Program-made: the position numbers and the translations under genes
Notes under the pieces: model-generated
Told to the model about the DNA's origin: nothing
Databases searched by the model: none
The model's input: the letters and a program-made list of their open reading frames with translations, nothing else
Assembly: GCA_016946835.1 (NCBI GenBank)
Contig: JACVTC010000060.1
Coordinates: 398,001-462,000 of the forward strand
Source: Neocallimastix lanati (nom. inval.)
Taxonomy: Eukaryota; Neocallimastigomycota; Neocallimastigomycetes; Neocallimastigales; Neocallimastigaceae
Length of the DNA stretch: 64,000 bases
Direction: 5' to 3'
Shown: positions 1 to 10,094 of the stretch, piece after piece
Layout: each line of letters starts with the position of its first letter
Position numbering within the stretch: position 1 is the first letter of the stretch

Positions 1-933
1 AATTAATTTTTAATCTATTTATATAATGATTTAGTATATTATATATTGTAATTATTTTTCACTATATTATTATAGGATTTTCTCTTTTGTTAATTTTCTT
101 GCGTATTTCTAGCTGTATTGTATCAAAAGTGGTATGGTTCATATAATTTTAGGAATATAATAATAATTAACACAAATAATAAAATTACAATAAAAAAAAA
201 ATAATTTGTTTTAAAATCAATATTTATTTATTCAAATTTATAAAAGAAAAATAATAATATAATTATTTATTTAATAAAAAGAAAGTTATTGATTATATTT
301 TATTTCACTAAAATTACATGTATTTATATTTTTTTATCAAATTAAAATTTGTAAAGCCTAACTATTTTTTTAATAAACTAATTACTAATTATTTTTATAA
401 ATAAAACATTTAAATTGAAATTGAATTATTATTTTAGTTAATAATATTATTGTTATAAATAGTAGTTATATATTATTGAATTATTAATTATTTAATAATA
501 GTTTAATACTAATATATATAAAATAAAAATAAAGAGATTATACAGAATATTTTATTGTGGTTTAGTTAAATTTAGTAATTAAAAATAAATTTAAATTGAT
601 AACGAAAATTTTAATAACTAATTAAATAGATTTGATTATTTTCAATATAACATAATACAAAAGAAATATAATATTAATATATTAAGTGGGCAAGGACAAT
701 ATTCTTGGCTAAAGATTTTTAATATATTATAATGGAATCGGATCGATAATTCAAAAAGGAATTATAAGTTAATTAGTGATTTATTAACTTAAGATTTCTA
801 TTTAGTAATATTTGAAGAATATTGGAAAGTTCCAATTATATAGAATAGAATAATCTATAAGGTTAGAATAATTTATATTATTCTAGTACAATTAGTATTA
901 TTTGTTTATTCTGTATTAAAAGTTTTAAAAGTG
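1..933. other. AT-rich intergenic DNA, no gene seen
   Basis: Almost pure A/T sequence with short homopolymers and no long reading frame. A slightly less AT-rich patch at about 685-900 precedes the tRNA-Arg gene; I recognise no promoter element or repeat in it. Confidence 0.6.
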
Positions 934-1007
934 GCTCGCGTAGCCTAATCGGATAGGGCGTCAGACTTCTAATCTGAAGATTGCGGGTTCAAGTCCCGCC
1001 GTGAGTG
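934..1007 (+). tRNA. trnR-UCU: tRNA-Arg (anticodon TCT)
   Basis: The 74-nt sequence folds as a complete cloverleaf without intron. The acceptor stem pairs GCTCGCG with CGTGAGT, with G-T wobbles tolerated. The D-stem is GCCT/GGGC, the anticodon stem TCAGA/TCTGA encloses loop CTTCTAA (anticodon TCT), and the T-arm is GCGGG-TTCAAGT-CCCGC. The internal B-box is TTCAAGTCC. A T-run at about 1014-1020 can serve as the RNA polymerase III terminator. It reads AGA codons, which an AT-rich genome would use heavily. Unlike the tRNA-Cys/Gly genes it has no LTR or duplicated block next to it and is single-copy in the window. Confidence 0.96.
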
Positions 1008-2477
1008 CTTTAATTTTTTTAAGAAATTTAAATTACTAAAACTTATTTTCATTTCACATTAAAACTTAAAAAAAATTATTAAGCTCCAATTTGGACAATT
1101 AACATGTAAATTTATATATATATAATATATATATATTTTATAATAATATATATGTAATTAATAAAGAAATAAATAATTAAAGTTAAAAGGAGGTGAGGTC
1201 CGTTTGCCTATATAAGGATTTTTTTTTTTTTTTTATTTTCCCGAATTTATTTATACACGCTTTATTTTGAATAATAGCATTTTATTTCACGTTACTACTT
1301 AAAAAGTATTAAAATGATTCAATTTGGAGTATTAATATTTTTTTTTTAAAAATAATATTCATGTAATTAATAAAAAAAAAATTTTTTTCCTGAATTTACT
1401 TATTTATTCTTTATGTTGAATATTTTTTTATTTTATTTCAATATTTAAAAAAAAAAATATTACGTTCTAATTTGGAAAAATAATATTGTTTTTATTTTTT
1501 ATTTTTATTAATTTTGTGCTTTTTTTTTTTTTTTTTTTGTTTTTTTATTAAAAAAAAATATATATATATATATAAAATGAATAAATAAATAAATACAGTT
1601 AAAGTTCTCAATAATGGCAGCTGTTATAAAAATTCAAATGTTATGGTTCGGGTTTTATTTAAAATTTTATTTAATTATTTAATTTTTTATTTTTTTTTCT
1701 GTCTACATTTTAATTATTGAAAAATTTCACTTATTTATACTTTTTGAAAAAAATAAATATGTAAAGCCTTTCAACATTTTATTATCATATTTAAAAAAAA
1801 TAATTTACTATTACTAATTACTTCAAATTTTATATTAATTTAAATTAACTAATTCATAAGTATTTTTATTTTAATAAATTTTGTTTACATAATTTTATAT
1901 TATTTTTCATATACTAAAACTAAATTATTTAATATATACGAAAAGAAACAAACAAAATTTAAAAATATTTTACAGAAAAATAAAATTATTTTAATCAAGA
2001 ATGTTAACATAATATTCTTATATTTTATATAAAATAAATTTAAAAATTATAATATATTTAATATTTATTATTAATCAATTAAGATTTGATTCTATTTGTG
2101 GGGAATAAAAATATTAAATAATCAATTTAAAAATAAAATAAAATACTAAAAAGAATACAATTTTAATATTGATACAATATAATAATAATATAATAATATA
2201 TTTGAATAAAAATAAAATATTAATATTGATAATAAACACTTTAATAAAATAATAAAATTTAAGGTTAAATTATATATATTGATATTAATAATAAAAATAT
2301 AGAATTATTGATAATATTTTAGAAACTTTTAATAAAAATATAAAAAATTTATATTTATAAAATAATTTAGTATAGAAAATATAGTAAAGTAATATTAAGT
2401 AAAGAACAATATAATGGAATCTAAAGTAAGTTGAAATTCTAATTAATAATCCATTATATGTTCGTTCGTTACCACAT
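1008..2477. other. AT-rich intergenic DNA, no gene seen
   Basis: Homopolymer-rich A/T sequence with long T-runs near 1220 and 1520 and (TA)n near 1115 and 1560. A small less AT-rich patch lies around 1190-1225. No coding sequence, RNA gene or recognisable repeat was found. Confidence 0.55.
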
Positions 2478-2719
2478 TGTAATCATTTAATTAAAAAATT
2501 ATAATTAAATTATTAATCATTAATATTAGCTCTAACTGCTAATATTAAAGGTTTAGAAAAGAATCATACTTACCTATGGTTCTTTCTAATTTTCGAGTTT
2601 ATTATAACGAATTATAATAAACGAAACACTAAAATTGATAAAGAAAAGTTTTAATTATAAAATTTTTTTTATTAAAATAATTTGTTTTATTAATTATTAG
2701 AAACTTTAAATGTTAAAAC

Positions 2720-2755
<36 letters not shown>

Positions 2756-3471
2756 TATAATTGTTATAATAATAACTCTTGATTTCTCAAAGAGAATTCA
2801 AGAGCCTTATTTATACTTTTTTGTCAAAATAAGGTTAAAATCAAAAAGGGGTTCTAATCTTAACAAATCTCTTATCTAGGAAAAGACTAGAAGAAAAACC
2901 TAGTTAAGTTTTTTGATCGATATTCTATCCATATCGATCATCGCGTTAATTAAGTAAAACCGATTACTTTTAAGAAATAATTTGAAAAACCTTAATTAAC
3001 CGATTACTTAATCTAATATAATGATCGAAAATAAAAGAATAAAATGAAAATTATTTCGATCATAAAATTTAAAATTTAATCTATTTAGTTCTATTTTATA
3101 GAACTTTACATAAAAAGTATAAAACAATATATTAATACTAAAAATACATGATTAATAAAATACAGAATACATGATAGAATACAGAATAGTGTTTTAGTTT
3201 ATGATTTAATAAGTAAGAGAAAACTAAAACTAATAAATTTAATAATTAAGTGAATAATAAAATAAATTTAATATTATTTTAAATGTATATAAATTATTTA
3301 ATTAAATAAAATTTTAATATTAAACTAAATAAATTTTTAATATGTAATTAAATAAATTATTAATTATAATTAAGTGTATAAATGAAATATGAGTTAAATA
3401 AAAGTTATATTAATTATAATTTAACTAAGAAAATATAATTATTTTGTTGAAAATAATTATATTTTTTTACA
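2478..3471 (-). mobile_element. solo LTR, Ty3/gypsy, Gypsy1 type
   Basis: A 994-bp solo LTR closely similar along its whole length to the 999- and 1017-bp LTRs of the Gypsy1 element (21426-28742). On the + strand it starts TGTAATCATTTAATT and ends TTTTTACA. The conserved core has the CTCTTGA/TCAAGAG hairpin at about 2776-2804, TATTTATA (the LTR TATA box, read on the minus strand), the TTATCTAGG/CCTAG hairpin and GATCGATAT/ATATCGATC. No internal region is attached, so it is probably a product of LTR-LTR recombination. I see no clear 5-bp target duplication. Confidence 0.85.
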
Positions 3472-4039
3472 TCGTATTATCTGTAACAGATGCATGGTAA
3501 CTTTAAACCTATCCAATGATAGTCCTCTGGTTACGTAACGTATCTCTAAACAGTTAGCAATTTCGGCTAATCAAATAAAATCTTTTATTATTTTCATACA
3601 TTAAATTATATTATTTTTATAATTAATTATATAGTTAAATACATAGTTAAATATATTTTATTTAGTAATTAGTAAACTAAGATAAATTAAATTATTTACC
3701 AATCATAAAATTATCGACATGAATAAATAATAATTGAACTTGTAACTGTAACGCACTAGCGTTACTATTAACGTAAATTGTTATTATAAATATTAATATT
3801 AATAATAAAATATAATTATTAAATAAATATAAATTACTCAGTGTAAGCCCAGTAACTAATAACAGATAGAGTTATAAAGTGCTGCGCTATATTCTTTTGT
3901 GATAAAATTGATAATTATAAATATAATTAATTTTAGTGTTTATTATTAGCAACTCGAATAGAGAGGTGTTAAGTTATCTTAGCCTTTAAATTTAATTACT
4001 ATTCGTTATTTTAGTTAATAATAAACTTACCTTTTACAT
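3472..4039. other. intergenic spacer between solo LTRs
   Basis: AT-rich DNA with two slightly less AT-rich patches (about 3480-3560 and 3730-3960) including a short palindrome around CGCACTAGCG. No gene or repeat recognised. Confidence 0.4.
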
Positions 4040-5068
4040 TGTAAGAAATCATAAGTAAGAAATCATAATTATTCAATAATGAATAATTAAAATTTCTTAT
4101 AATTAATGAAAAATCATTAATAATTTATAATTATTTATAAAATAATAATTATTTTTAAAAAATATTTATTTAAATAATAATTAATATATTCATTGATTTT
4201 AACTTATAAATTTATTTAATAGTTATATTTTCATATATTGATCTAAATTTATTTACATATTATAATTTATACATTTATATAAATAATATAAAATTTATTT
4301 ACATATTATTATTATTCATTTAAATAGAATTTTTACAAAAGATTATGTAAATTTGTATTTAATATTTTACCATAAAAATATTAGTTATTTTAATTAAAAT
4401 AAATTATGTATTTTATAATGTATTATAAACTATAAATGTATTTAATCTATCATATTATTTAATCTTTATTTTTTAAATGAAAAAAAAAAAAAAAAAAATC
4501 TTTTTTTATTAATTCCTATCCTATCAATATTTAATATTTTAATAATTAATTAGAAAATCGGTAATTAAGGTTTTTCCTAACAAATAGGTTTTCTTTAATT
4601 ATAACATGATCAATATGATTAGAATATTGATCGAAAAACTATTTAGGTTTTTCTTCTAATCTTTTCCTAAATAGATTTTTTGTTAAGATTAGAAAATAAA
4701 TTTATTTAACGGATTGATTTTAAAAAAAAAATATAAATAGGACTCTTGAGTTCTCTTTGAGAAATCAAGAGTTATTATTTTAAGAAAATATAATAAATAA
4801 TAAGAAATAAAATAAATTTTTTATTTATATATCAAAAAAATATTATTAATTATAAAAGCTTTTTTTTAAATATTTCCAACTACTAATCTACTGGTACTGA
4901 GTTATTGTTTATTATATTTACTTTTAATAAACTCTACATAATTAAGTATAATTTTAATTTTTTAATTTTTAATTTTTATTTTTCTCAATTTTAATATTAT
5001 GTAAAAATAATATTAAAATTGTAGATAATAGTTATATTAATTGATTTTAGTTTAGTATAGCTATTACA
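4040..5068 (+). mobile_element. solo LTR, Ty3/gypsy family, diverged, inverted
   Basis: A diverged LTR of the same family as Gypsy1/Gypsy2, in the opposite orientation. It starts TGTAAGAAATC and ends GCTATTACA, giving TG...CA ends and 1029 bp. The core at about 4550-4780 keeps hairpins CTATTTAGG/CCTAAATAG (4639-4647 with 4666-4674), GATCAATAT/ATATTGATC (4608-4632) and CTCTTGA/TCAAGAG, with sequence changed on both arms relative to the young LTRs. Flanks TACAT and TTCAT may be a decayed 5-bp target duplication. Old copy. Confidence 0.72.
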
Positions 5069-5075
5069 TTCATTG

Positions 5076-5935
5076 TGTAAGAAATATAGAAATATTTTCT
5101 ATATTTCTTAGTCTAAATATAAATTTTATTAATTACAAATTAATCTAAATATAAATTTTATTAATTAAAAAATTAAAATACGTAAGTATAATAATATTAA
5201 ATATTAAAAAATAATAATAGAATTTTCACAAATACAATTATGTTTAAAATTTAAAATTCTTCTAAATAATTTCCACAATAATATTAAATAATAAATAAAT
5301 TAAAATTAATATTTAATATTCTAAAATTATTTTCACAATAATATTAAATAATAATTAAATTAAATTAAATAATAAATTTCTTTGAAATAATTCGTTCTAA
5401 TTTAATACAATTAAGAAAATCTTCAGGTTTTTCTGCTAGTCTTTTCCTGAAGATACAACAGCTGACTAGCAAACAATAGCTTAATTAAGAAATAATTAAT
5501 ATATTATATTAAATAATTATTAATTAAATAAACACATGAAAAATAAATAATAATAATTAATTAATTAAACAGACACATGATAAAAAAAAAATAATAATAA
5601 TAAATAAATATAAAATAAGATTAATTAATAAATAAAAAAGTATAAAATAACGATTGATTTCTGTTTTTTCAGAAATCAAGAGTTATTATTATTAAAAATA
5701 TTAATAAAGATAAATATTAAAAATAATAATAACCTAAAATTTAAAGTTTAAAATTTTTTTTTTAATAAAATTTTGTGTTTTAAAAACTTATTTTTATATA
5801 CGAGTCTTCTACTTTTTCTAATTTTCGTCTATTTAAATATAAGTATTTTTCTTTATTTTTTTTTAATAATAAACTCAATCAATATAAAAAATAAACTCTT
5901 ATAAAAAAAATTTCTTTTTATTAGAGTTTCTTACA
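5076..5935 (+). mobile_element. solo LTR, Ty3/gypsy family, highly diverged, inverted
   Basis: An 860-bp LTR starting TGTAAGAAATATAG and ending GTTTCTTACA. It begins 7 bp after the previous LTR ends. Primary sequence is poorly conserved, but the hairpins remain: ATCTTCAGG/CCTGAAGAT (5419-5427 with 5446-5454) around the conserved loop, and TTGATTTCTG/CAGAAATCAA near 5653-5680. Flanks CATTG and TATTG look like a decayed 5-bp target duplication. Its right end lies 15 bp upstream of tRNA-Cys, the spacing typical of Ty3-type integration at RNA polymerase III start sites. Confidence 0.65.
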
Positions 5936-5950
5936 TATTGTCAGGTAAAA

Positions 5951-6022
5951 GGGGTGTTAGCTCAGCTGTAGAGCAATTGACTGCAGATCAATAGGTCTTC
6001 GGTTCAAATCCGGAACGCCCCT
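5951..6022 (+). tRNA. trnC-GCA: tRNA-Cys (anticodon GCA), copy 1
   Basis: A 72-nt complete cloverleaf: acceptor GGGGTGT/ACGCCCC with discriminator T, D-arm GCTC/GAGC, anticodon stem ATTGA/TCAAT around loop CTGCAGA (anticodon GCA), T-arm TTCGG-TTCAAAT-CCGGA. No intron. It differs from the copies at 36779 and 40577 in the D-loop. The tRNA-Gly gene starts 12 bp downstream with no long T-run between them, so the pair could be made as one dicistronic RNA polymerase III transcript. An LTR ends 15 bp upstream. Confidence 0.96.
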
Positions 6023-6034
6023 TACGCTTTGCAA

Positions 6035-6105
6035 GCGTTAATAGTATAGAGGTAGAATATTTGCCTTCCAAGCAAATGGCCCGGGTTCGATTCCCGGTTA
6101 ACGCA
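6035..6105 (+). tRNA. trnG-UCC: tRNA-Gly (anticodon TCC), copy 1
   Basis: A 71-nt cloverleaf: acceptor GCGTTAA/TTAACGC with discriminator A, anticodon stem TTTGC/GCAAA around CTTCCAA (anticodon TCC), T-arm CCGGG-TTCGATT-CCCGG (a perfect B-box). No intron. T-runs at about 6112-6116 and 6125-6130 can terminate transcription. It always follows tRNA-Cys by 12 bp in the three copies of this block. Confidence 0.95.
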
Positions 6106-6132
6106 TATTCCTTTTTAAATAAATCTTTTTTA

Positions 6133-6248
6133 TGTAGGACTGTTAGGGAATAAGCTCTAAGCCAGATGTGTAACGACATGTGAAAGGGGGATGCTGTACT
6201 AGTATGCAAGTAAATCACACTTAAAAGGTGCCATAATGGGTACTTTTT
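6133..6248 (+). ncRNA. candidate structured RNA downstream of the tRNA pair, copy 1
   Basis: This block begins TGTAGGACTGTTAGGG and ends in TACTTTTT, a possible RNA polymerase III terminator. It is conserved downstream of all three tRNA-Cys/Gly pairs but is less AT-rich and better conserved than DNA further out. In copies 2 and 3 it can form paired stems; this copy is the most diverged and has lost the first stem. No known RNA family was recognised and no convincing A/B box is present. It may simply be duplicated flank. Confidence 0.35.
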
Positions 6249-6725
6249 ATTGTGTGTCAAAAATTTTTTTTTTTTTATATTAAAATTTATTAAATAATAA
6301 ATTATTATTTTAACATTAAAAATTATGAATCTGAAATAAATCCATGCTTTGATCTAAATTTATTGATATAAAACATATATGTTTAGTAACATATTTGTAT
6401 ATTTTATAATAATTATTAAATATTAAATTTATATCTTTTTGATAATAATTATTTTATTTTATTTTATGGCAATATGTATTATTATAATTATAATAATTAT
6501 AATACTTTAATTCATATAAAATTTATATAGTTCTATATATTAGAATATATAATTAATAGATTACCTATTTCTTATAAATAAATTAAATTATTTATATTAG
6601 AAATAGAGGACTCTCTTGTAAAATTTTAGGAATTAGAATTATTATTTGAATTGTATGAATATTATAATTTTATTAATAAATTTTATTAAACAATCATTAT
6701 TTTTTAAAAAAAAACCACTACTTAT

Positions 6726-6799
6726 ATAAAAACGTAATATAAATAAAATACGTGTGACGTCAAATGTAATATGCGGGACTTTTATCTGTAATAATTTAT
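6726..6799. other. inverted segment (relative to copy 2 at 37599-37673)
   Basis: These ~74 bp match the reverse complement of 37599-37673 with about five differences, while sequence on both sides matches copy 2 in direct orientation (CACTACTTAT on the left, CTATATTAATTTCAATT on the right). The segment holds the palindrome TGACGTCA (6755-6762) near its centre. Only very short inverted repeats (ATAAA/TTTAT) flank it. Confidence 0.88.
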
Positions 6800-6937
6800 G
6801 TTTACATAATATCTATATTAATTTCAATTATTCAAATTAATTAAATAATTAAATTTATCTTTATATTTTTATTAATATTTAAATTACTATATTATTAATA
6901 TCTATTATTAATAATATAATTAAATACTAATCTGTAA

Positions 6938-6991
6938 CTTACAAAGTATAATAGAAAGGTGTAAAAATCTATTTTTTATGTTCTTTATAAG
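6938..6991. other. 36-bp inverted segment between 9-bp inverted repeats
   Basis: CTTACAAAG (6938-6946) and CTTTATAAG (6983-6991) flank 36 bp that match the reverse complement of 37827-37862 with two mismatches. Both sides align directly with copy 2, where the repeats are a perfect CTTACAAAG/CTTTGTAAG pair. Confidence 0.9.
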
Positions 6992-9743
6992 GTTATTGTA
7001 AAATTACCTTAATAGTAATATATTATAGATTTTTTTCACTATTAAATAAAATAAATTATTATAAATAAAAATAATTAACTAATTCTAATTACTAAAGTTT
7101 ATTATAAATAAATTTTTATTAAACTAAACAATTTAAATATTTATTATTATTATTATTATAATTATTATACATCTACAAAGCATATTACTATAAAGACATA
7201 TTGACTTTGTAAAAATTTTAATAAAACATATTATGTTCTGTAAGATTTTTTGAATATATTATAATGTCATCTAAGTAGACAAAGAGAAACAAGTCATTAT
7301 CATCAGTAAAGATGTCTTGAATGAAACGTTGAAAAACCGAAGACGCATTATGTAAACCAAAAGGCATTACACGGTATTCAAAATGACCAAAAGGAGTACG
7401 AAAAGCAGTAAGGTATTCATGACCTTTCTTGACACGAACTAAGTTATAGGCAGATCTTAAGTCAAGCCGAGAGAAAATAATAGCACCTTTAAATGATTCT
7501 ATCAAATCAGATATCCTAGGAATTGGATAACTGTTTCTAATGGTGATAGAATTGAGCTTTCTATAGTCAACACAAAGTCTAAGAGAACCGTCACGTTTTC
7601 TAACAAATAGCACCGGGGCACCAACGAGTGATTTTTATTTTCTAATGAACCCTTTAGAAAGGTTTTCCTTGATGTATTCACGAAGAGCCTTCTTTTCTTC
7701 AACGGTCAACGAATAAATTGGTCCAAAATAAAGTTGAGTACCAATAACTAAATCAATAGATATATCATAAACACGGTGTGGAGGGAGTTTATCAGCTTCT
7801 TTCGTTTCAAATACCATACAATGGTCATAATAATATTTTTTAATTTTTTATTTTATTTTTATTGATATTCTTAATTTCACTATTGTGAACTAAAGCAGCG
7901 CAAATGTTCATATCGCTAAGTTCGTCCTTCAGTTATGGAATCTGGAATTATTGAGCCAAGAGAAATTTCATTCTTCTGTTCATTACTAGGTAAGAGAGAA
8001 GCGGTAATATTCGGTGAACGGAAAACAAACCTATTACCCTTAGTAGAAGGGCAATGGTTTTTACAGTAGCTTTCCAAGAAGTAAATTTTATTATTTTTGT
8101 AATCAATACAAGGTGAATGAAGGCTTAACCAATCTCTTCCAAGGATTGCAGATACGTCTTGAAGTTGTAAATTGGCTATAAAGAATTCAAATGTTTCCGT
8201 ATGGACCATGAAAGTAAGCTTAAGACGTTTTTGTAAATTGTTTTATAGCCATATTCTTTTCATTAGGAAGTTTTACATTGATTATATTTGAGAGGTTTGA
8301 ATAAGGAATTTTGTTTGCTGTTACGAAGCTTTTGTAAAGATAACTTCTAGCAGAGCCTGAGTCAATGAGGATTCTGGTTTTAATCTTTTTGTTATTAACG
8401 GTTAACAGGAAAGGTGTAGTCATTTTATTATTATGACTTGGGGTGTAATTTGCTGATAAAATACTTCCATTGTTTCGTCTCTTATGGTGCTTATTGTGTT
8501 TAAATTTATTTTCGGTCATGTTAGTTTCGTGTCTTTTTCGTTTGAAAGATTTACCACTCCTTGGCTTGTAGTCATTCGTCTTTACTTTTTGTTTAAGTAA
8601 ACATTTTCTATCAATATTGATAATAGAATTTGTTGCTTCGAATAAAATTTTAGGTTTGTCTAATTTATCGAACACCGTTTTAACATCCTCAAGAAGACCT
8701 CTTTTGATTAGGTCAATAAATACATCGTTTGGCCATTCAATACGTCCAGCTAACCTTCGAAATTCAATAGTATATAATGCTGCTCTTCCTAAATGAAGTG
8801 GTTTTAAGTTTAGAAGTTGTTCGATAATAACATCCTTCTGTTCCTTAGTATCCCCAAAATTGCTTATTAGAATATCCTTAAAGGTTTTATAGCTTAACGA
8901 ATTTAAAGTTCCATCAGCCTTCAATGAAAGTCCCCATTTCTTTGGAGGTCCATGTAACATGCTGATAACATAAGAAATTTTTAAGTCGTCCGTGGAAAAA
9001 GAATTAGGATTTTTCAAAAAAACAATTCACTCTGTTCCAGGAGCTCATGAATATTAAGTTTGCTGTTATCAGATAAGTCCTTGGATAATACTCCGTTGGT
9101 GGAAAAGAAGGTAGGAATAAATTCTGTTAAAGCTGTTATAAACTTTGAGGATTCAACTTCACTTGGAATTTGGACTTTATTACTATTGAATTCTATTTTT
9201 TATTTTACCTACTTCTAATATTTATACTATGAAAAAAATATATATATATTTCAATATGATCTTAAGGTTGTAGTTTGGAAGTTTTGGCGAAAGAAAACAG
9301 TTGAATAAGAAAATACTCAAGCATTTCCAGACGATTTTCCAGCAGCATGTTAGAAGTAAACAGTAGTATGTACTTAATGACGGGAGCAGCTTGCCTATTA
9401 CTGGTGTCATGTTCCCGCGTACACCACGATTGCAACCTACCACACATTGGATAGGTCAGTTCAGAACTGCCCAGATCGTTGCCTGTGACAGATAAACTTA
9501 ATCCAGAAACTGTTACCTGCACGCTAACACACCCTTGCTTCTAAAGTCTGTACTAAATCTTGATATTTTCCTTTTTGTTTTCATGGCATACTACTTCCGC
9601 TTCTACTCCCTAAAATCATATTACTATGATTCCAACCTGTTATATCGAGTTTATTATATCAAATATAATAGTCAATACACCAAATTTAGAAAAGAGAGTT
9701 GCTTATAAAAATGTTTCATTAAAAAATAAAATTATTAAAATGA

Positions 9744-9790
<47 letters not shown>

Positions 9791-9836
9791 TGGTTATATT
9801 TATTATTATTATTATTATTATTATTGTTGTTGTTGT

Positions 9837-10094
9837 TGTTATGTATATATTTAATTTTATTTATTTATTAAAATATTTAATATAAACAAGTCTGAGATTA
9901 AAATAAAAAATAATCAAGTGAAATATATACACTAAATTTAATCAAATGATTTCGTGATTAACATAAAAATAAGAAATAAGTTATTTACATAAAAGAATGA
10001 TATTAACATAAATAATGTTAATCATACATAAAATAATAATTATATAAAAAATAAAATATAAATTAATATATTAAAATTTATTAATATTGTAACA
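9837..10094 (-). repeat. copia 3' LTR
   Basis: A 258-bp terminal repeat starting TGTTATGTATAT and ending TTGTAACA on the + strand, followed by CTCCCCCTC, the complement of the polypurine tract. It matches 15252-15508 nearly base for base. Confidence 0.9.

Larger units (their letters stand above)
5936..7226. repeat. duplicated tRNA-Cys/tRNA-Gly block, copy 1
   Basis: About 1.3 kb repeated in direct orientation at 36762-38140, with a shorter third copy at 40558-41100. It holds two tRNA genes, a conserved downstream block and ~950 bp of AT-rich DNA. Similarity to copy 2 runs to about 7226, where the Gypsy-A fragment begins. Inside the shared part two short segments (6726-6799 and 6947-6982) are inverted relative to copy 2. 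Confidence 0.85.

Noticed and set aside
934-1007. Mitochondrial origin of the window, suggested by extreme AT content and tRNAs
   Set aside because: Spliced ABC transporter, LTR elements with TATA boxes and nuclear-type class II tRNA-Ser argue for nuclear DNA; anaerobic fungi also lack mitochondrial genomes.
5988-6260. 90-codon minus-strand frame across the tRNA pair
   Set aside because: It is the antisense of tRNA-Cys and tRNA-Gly and of the conserved block; the DNA is explained by RNA genes.
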